In this document: piece after piece, positions 61,060 through 64,000 of the stretch
Numbering within the stretch: the stretch's first letter is position 1
How the letters are laid out: each line of letters opens with the position of its first letter
Notes under the pieces: generated by a model
What the model was told of the DNA's origin: nothing
What the model saw: only the letters and a program-made list of their open reading frames with translations
The model's database searches: none
Origin: Colwellia hornerae
GTDB lineage: Bacteria; Pseudomonadota; Gammaproteobacteria; Enterobacterales; Alteromonadaceae
Reading direction: 5' to 3'
DNA length: 64,000 nt
NCBI RefSeq assembly: GCF_007954355.1
Contig: NZ_VOLR01000016.1
Location: forward strand, 1 to 64,000
Translations under genes and position numbers: made by a program

Positions 61060-61275
61060 TTAACTTTTACCTTGACTGTGCTTTTCTTGAACGGCTATTC
61101 GGCGTTGTCGACAATTCTTAATCACCGTCACTTTTTCATTATTTTTATAGCTTGTCCACGCCAAAATCTCATCAATATGGCGGAAACAGCCAAGGCAAAC
61201 ATCATCGCCATTTAAGCAACAGTTTCGAATACAAGGGCTAGCAACATCGATATTTTTTTCAGTGTTAAAACTCAT
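61060..61275 (-). CDS. DUF1289 family protein
   Basis: A 71-residue Cys-rich protein of the DUF1289 family. The signature SPCIRNCCLNGDDVCLGCFR holds C15, C19, C20, C27 and C30, which look like a metal or Fe-S site, followed by HIDEILAWTSY and a basic C-terminal tail. Molecular function is unknown in the family. It lies 24 bp after the large membrane protein gene and directly before the receiver-TPR gene, so all three probably form one operon. Confidence 0.85.
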   Translation of the reverse strand: MSFNTEKNIDVASPCIRNCCLNGDDVCLGCFRHIDEILAWTSYKNNEKVTVIKNCRQRRIAVQEKHSQGKS

Positions 61276-61299
61276 TTATCTAGGATCCGGTAACTCATT

Positions 61300-64000
61300 T
61301 CATATTGCCTCAGCAAACTCATTTAGCCGTTGTTGCTGTTCGCTTAATTGACTGAATAACGCCATAACTTGTAGATGTTCAATGGTCGTATTTGGCTTAA
61401 GCTCAAACAATAATTGTTGGCTAATATCAATAAAATTTTCAGCGGCTAATATTTTACTGGGTTTAAATAAGCTATTCGTTAAACTAATCGCTAATGGGTA
61501 ATTATGCACCGCTAGTGCCGTCGATAATTTTTTCATCGCGTCATCAATATCAGCAAGGTAGTCATCAAGCATTAACATTGCCAATTCTGCAGAGCCCTGA
61601 TTTTTTGCATAGTGTTCGAGATTAAAAGGCTCAGTTATATCTTTTTTCGCGGCGGGTGTTAAGTCTAACGTCGATAATACTTTATCAAGCTTTTCAGTTG
61701 TGTTTAGCAGTTCAGCATCAATATTATTATACGCTTTAGTCTGATTACTTTGTGCTTTTACTTTATTAATAGCAACCACTTTAGTGGGTTTTGCTTTTAA
61801 CCAAGGCTGTAAAAGTATCACTAAAGCATCAATGTCATGCAAGGCGGGTATAATTGAAACACGCCATTTTTCTGCCAACCTTGGTGTGTCATCATTGGAG
61901 AAAGTGCTTTTATTAAAAGTAAAAATATCACGGCGTACCCCTTTGCCTGCTGACATTTGAATAAAAGGAGATTGTTCAAATTCGGTAAATAACAACAAAT
62001 ATCTTCCTGAGCTCCAAAGTTTAGTCATAGCTTTAGGCTGACAGACAACTTTTACCTGTAGTCCTAACCATCGTAAGATACGCAGTAAGGTTAAATGTCT
62101 GCTTGGGTTTTCTACCGCAAAGAGCACTTCAACTTGACTGACTAAATACTGATGTTTATTAAACATACTGGAACTAAGTTGACTATTGGTCGTTTTTTCT
62201 GTCGTTATAAAATCGGCTAAGCTTTGCTGTAACGCTATTATTTGTAGTGGGTTTTCTGTTTGTTCGAACAAGCCATGTCGCGCTAAATGCGAGTTAAAAT
62301 ATGGCTGCATAACAAACAGTTTTGGCTGAATATCTTTCGCTAAACTTGATATATGTTGCTGTATTTTTTCAAGCGATTTTAGATAAAAATCGCTGCCTAA
62401 GATAACAATATCAATTCTTTCATCGGTTAGCTGTGCCGTACTCAGTTGTTTAATCATCAGCTCAGGGTTGGCTAAGGTAGCGATTATGCCATTAGCTGAA
62501 GTAACGGCTTTTTCTGTGATATTACAAATATTGTTATCACTAGATAACAACAATATATTGGTTTGCTTTAAATCAATTCTTTTTACAGATATATCTTGTG
62601 CTGCATCAGCAAAGCCAATGGGTAAAGTAAAGGAGAACTGGTAACCCTTTTCTTGTAATTGCACATTTTTATCGGTGACATTAAGGGAATCAAGCAGTAA
62701 GCTTAGGTAATCAAGCGTATCGTTTGCATGTATTTTTGCTGACTCAGCACAGTCAATCAATAACAAACGTTCGACCTCTTCGGGTAGTTTCGCTATTGCT
62801 TTTTTGCTGGTCACAGAAAAATCAAAACGCACAATTTGCTGCCCTTCATTTTTATCAATAACACCGACACCAATGTGCAAATTAGCTTTAAATAAATCAA
62901 CGAGCAATAATCGGCATATACCATTTAACAGTCGATGAAATAAACGTACATCGACTTTTGCGGCAGTTAACAATTGCGGGTCTTGTTGATAATAAATTTT
63001 ATTACGCTGCAAATGAGCATCGGCAATGATATTGAGTAATGCCGCGTCTATTTCATTGTGCAAAGCAACATCACTGAGTGTCATCGGTTTCACCGCAGAC
63101 AAAAACTCACTACGCATTTTATGTTGTCGACACCAATCAAAAATACGCGTCAGTTGTCGATAAACTTGTACCGAGGTAACGCCAGCACCGATAGACAAAC
63201 TTTGGCTTTGCAGCATACTGCGCACCACCATATTTGTTAACTTGTTGTTGTTTTCGCTCGCTTGTAATTGTCGCTGTAAAGCCTGCTCATTATCGGTCAA
63301 TGCTAGTTGCTGTAGAGAATTTTTTAATTTTTTAATTTCTTCATTCTGTTGTTCTACATTGCCATTAGTGATTTGCTGCTCGGCAAGCTGTTGCTGATAT
63401 TCTTGCTCACTGTGCTCAGGATTAATCATTGTTTCAAGCGCTGTTTTAAGCTGCTCGGCAATTTCTCTATTTTCCCTTGAATTTAAAAATTCAGGGCGGA
63501 GTTTTTCATCACTATTTTTCGCGCTGCTTTCAATAAACTGTCTAAATAAGTGCACACTTTCTTGACCATATTCTTTTATTTTTCTTTTGGTTTTAACTAT
63601 CATCGCCAGCAAGAGTAAAAATAACAATAAAATAAAAGCAAGCAGCGCTAATTGTAAATTTTGATTGTTAACACTAACGTTTTGTTTTGCTAAAAAGTCC
63701 TTTATGTTAGCAGGCACCCAAGCAATTAATAATAATTTTTTATCTGCAGATAAGGACTCCAGCGGTATAGATTCAAGCACTAACTGCTGTAATTTTTGTT
63801 GTTGTTGCTCAATAAATTCAACATATAAACGAGACAAACGTAAATGACTACGCCACTTGGCTACTGCATTTTGTTGTGAAAATAATAACTGCTCTAAAGT
63901 ATTAAGTTGTAATGTTAATAAAGAGCCTTGTTGGCTAACCGTACTTTCTTCGGGAAGAAAAGTGGTTAAGACTTGCTTTAGTTCCGTACTAACATCGTCA
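61300..64000 (-). CDS. Degenerate hybrid histidine kinase-like membrane protein (5' end outside window)
   Basis: The frame is open from the window edge; 899 codons are visible, and the N terminus lies to the right. In order there is a probable periplasmic helical part, a membrane segment (visible residues about 116-136), a Gln/Glu-rich coiled coil (about 170-260), a kinase-like region, two receiver-like regions (about 480-600 and 630-745) and a C-terminal HPt-like helix bundle (about 795-870). The expected catalytic residues are missing: no His/N-box, LGS and TEF at the receiver Asp sites, and TNSLFKPSKIL where HPt has H-xLKG. The overall plan is BarA-like. It heads an operon with the DUF1289 and receiver-TPR genes. 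Confidence 0.75.
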   Translation of the reverse strand, partial: DDVSTELKQVLTTFLPEESTVSQQGSLLTLQLNTLEQLLFSQQNAVAKWRSHLRLSRLYVEFIEQQQQKLQQLVLESIPLESLSADKKLLLIAWVPANIKDFLAKQNVSVNNQNLQLALLAFILLLFLLLLAMIVKTKRKIKEYGQESVHLFRQFIESSAKNSDEKLRPEFLNSRENREIAEQLKTALETMINPEHSEQEYQQQLAEQQITNGNVEQQNEEIKKLKNSLQQLALTDNEQALQRQLQASENNNKLTNMVVRSMLQSQSLSIGAGVTSVQVYRQLTRIFDWCRQHKMRSEFLSAVKPMTLSDVALHNEIDAALLNIIADAHLQRNKIYYQQDPQLLTAAKVDVRLFHRLLNGICRLLLVDLFKANLHIGVGVIDKNEGQQIVRFDFSVTSKKAIAKLPEEVERLLLIDCAESAKIHANDTLDYLSLLLDSLNVTDKNVQLQEKGYQFSFTLPIGFADAAQDISVKRIDLKQTNILLLSSDNNICNITEKAVTSANGIIATLANPELMIKQLSTAQLTDERIDIVILGSDFYLKSLEKIQQHISSLAKDIQPKLFVMQPYFNSHLARHGLFEQTENPLQIIALQQSLADFITTEKTTNSQLSSSMFNKHQYLVSQVEVLFAVENPSRHLTLLRILRWLGLQVKVVCQPKAMTKLWSSGRYLLLFTEFEQSPFIQMSAGKGVRRDIFTFNKSTFSNDDTPRLAEKWRVSIIPALHDIDALVILLQPWLKAKPTKVVAINKVKAQSNQTKAYNNIDAELLNTTEKLDKVLSTLDLTPAAKKDITEPFNLEHYAKNQGSAELAMLMLDDYLADIDDAMKKLSTALAVHNYPLAISLTNSLFKPSKILAAENFIDISQQLLFELKPNTTIEHLQVMALFSQLSEQQQRLNEFAEAI

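Overview
The window reads as a gammaproteobacterial chromosome of the Alteromonadales type (Colwellia/Thalassotalea-like). The reasons are the AT-rich sequence, the E. coli-like ribosomal operons, a second EF-G gene, and the syntenic metJ/metB-metL and queG/tsaE-amiB-mutL-miaA-hfq-hflXKC-yjeT-purA blocks. The genus is an inference from gene content and protein similarity as I recall it; no search was run. Most genes lie on the minus strand.

Positions 1-31735 are translation and transcription core. Read in the direction of transcription (right to left), they run: S10 operon (rpsJ to rpsQ), spc operon (rplN to rpmJ), alpha operon (rpsM to rplQ), a small prkB/yhfA convergent pair, tRNA-Trp-secE-nusG, rplKA, rplJL-rpoBC, and the str operon (rpsL-rpsG-fusA-tuf, with tuf cut by the window edge). 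The S10-spc-alpha block therefore sits upstream of secE and not downstream of tuf, which differs from the usual order. Promoters with GC-rich discriminators, a probable L4-type attenuator, L10- and S4-type leaders, terminators and unusually strong intercistronic hairpins can be read directly.

Positions 31982-35609 hold the main accessory locus: an ECF sigma factor, a one-TM probable anti-sigma factor, a secreted protein with two repeated halves each ending in a PDZ-like segment, and a lipoprotein that carries part of the same motif set. Its partner across the divergent promoter region is fusA2 (EF-G 2).

Positions 38136-46910 hold rluF, an unknown protein with a degraded HD-like motif, metL and metB with divergent metJ sharing two blocks of met boxes, a small membrane protein, a 51-bp tandem repeat and a short malic enzyme. 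Positions 47465-59417 hold the purA to queG block; nnr is missing, and a 192-bp tandem duplication has made a second, truncated yjeT.

Positions 59422-64000 hold a signalling cluster that looks built from inactivated parts. It contains a receiver-TPR protein with Ser at the phosphoacceptor position, a DUF1289 protein, and a large membrane protein with kinase-, receiver- and HPt-like regions that all lack their phosphorylation residues. This cluster and the ECF locus are the best candidates for undescribed biology.
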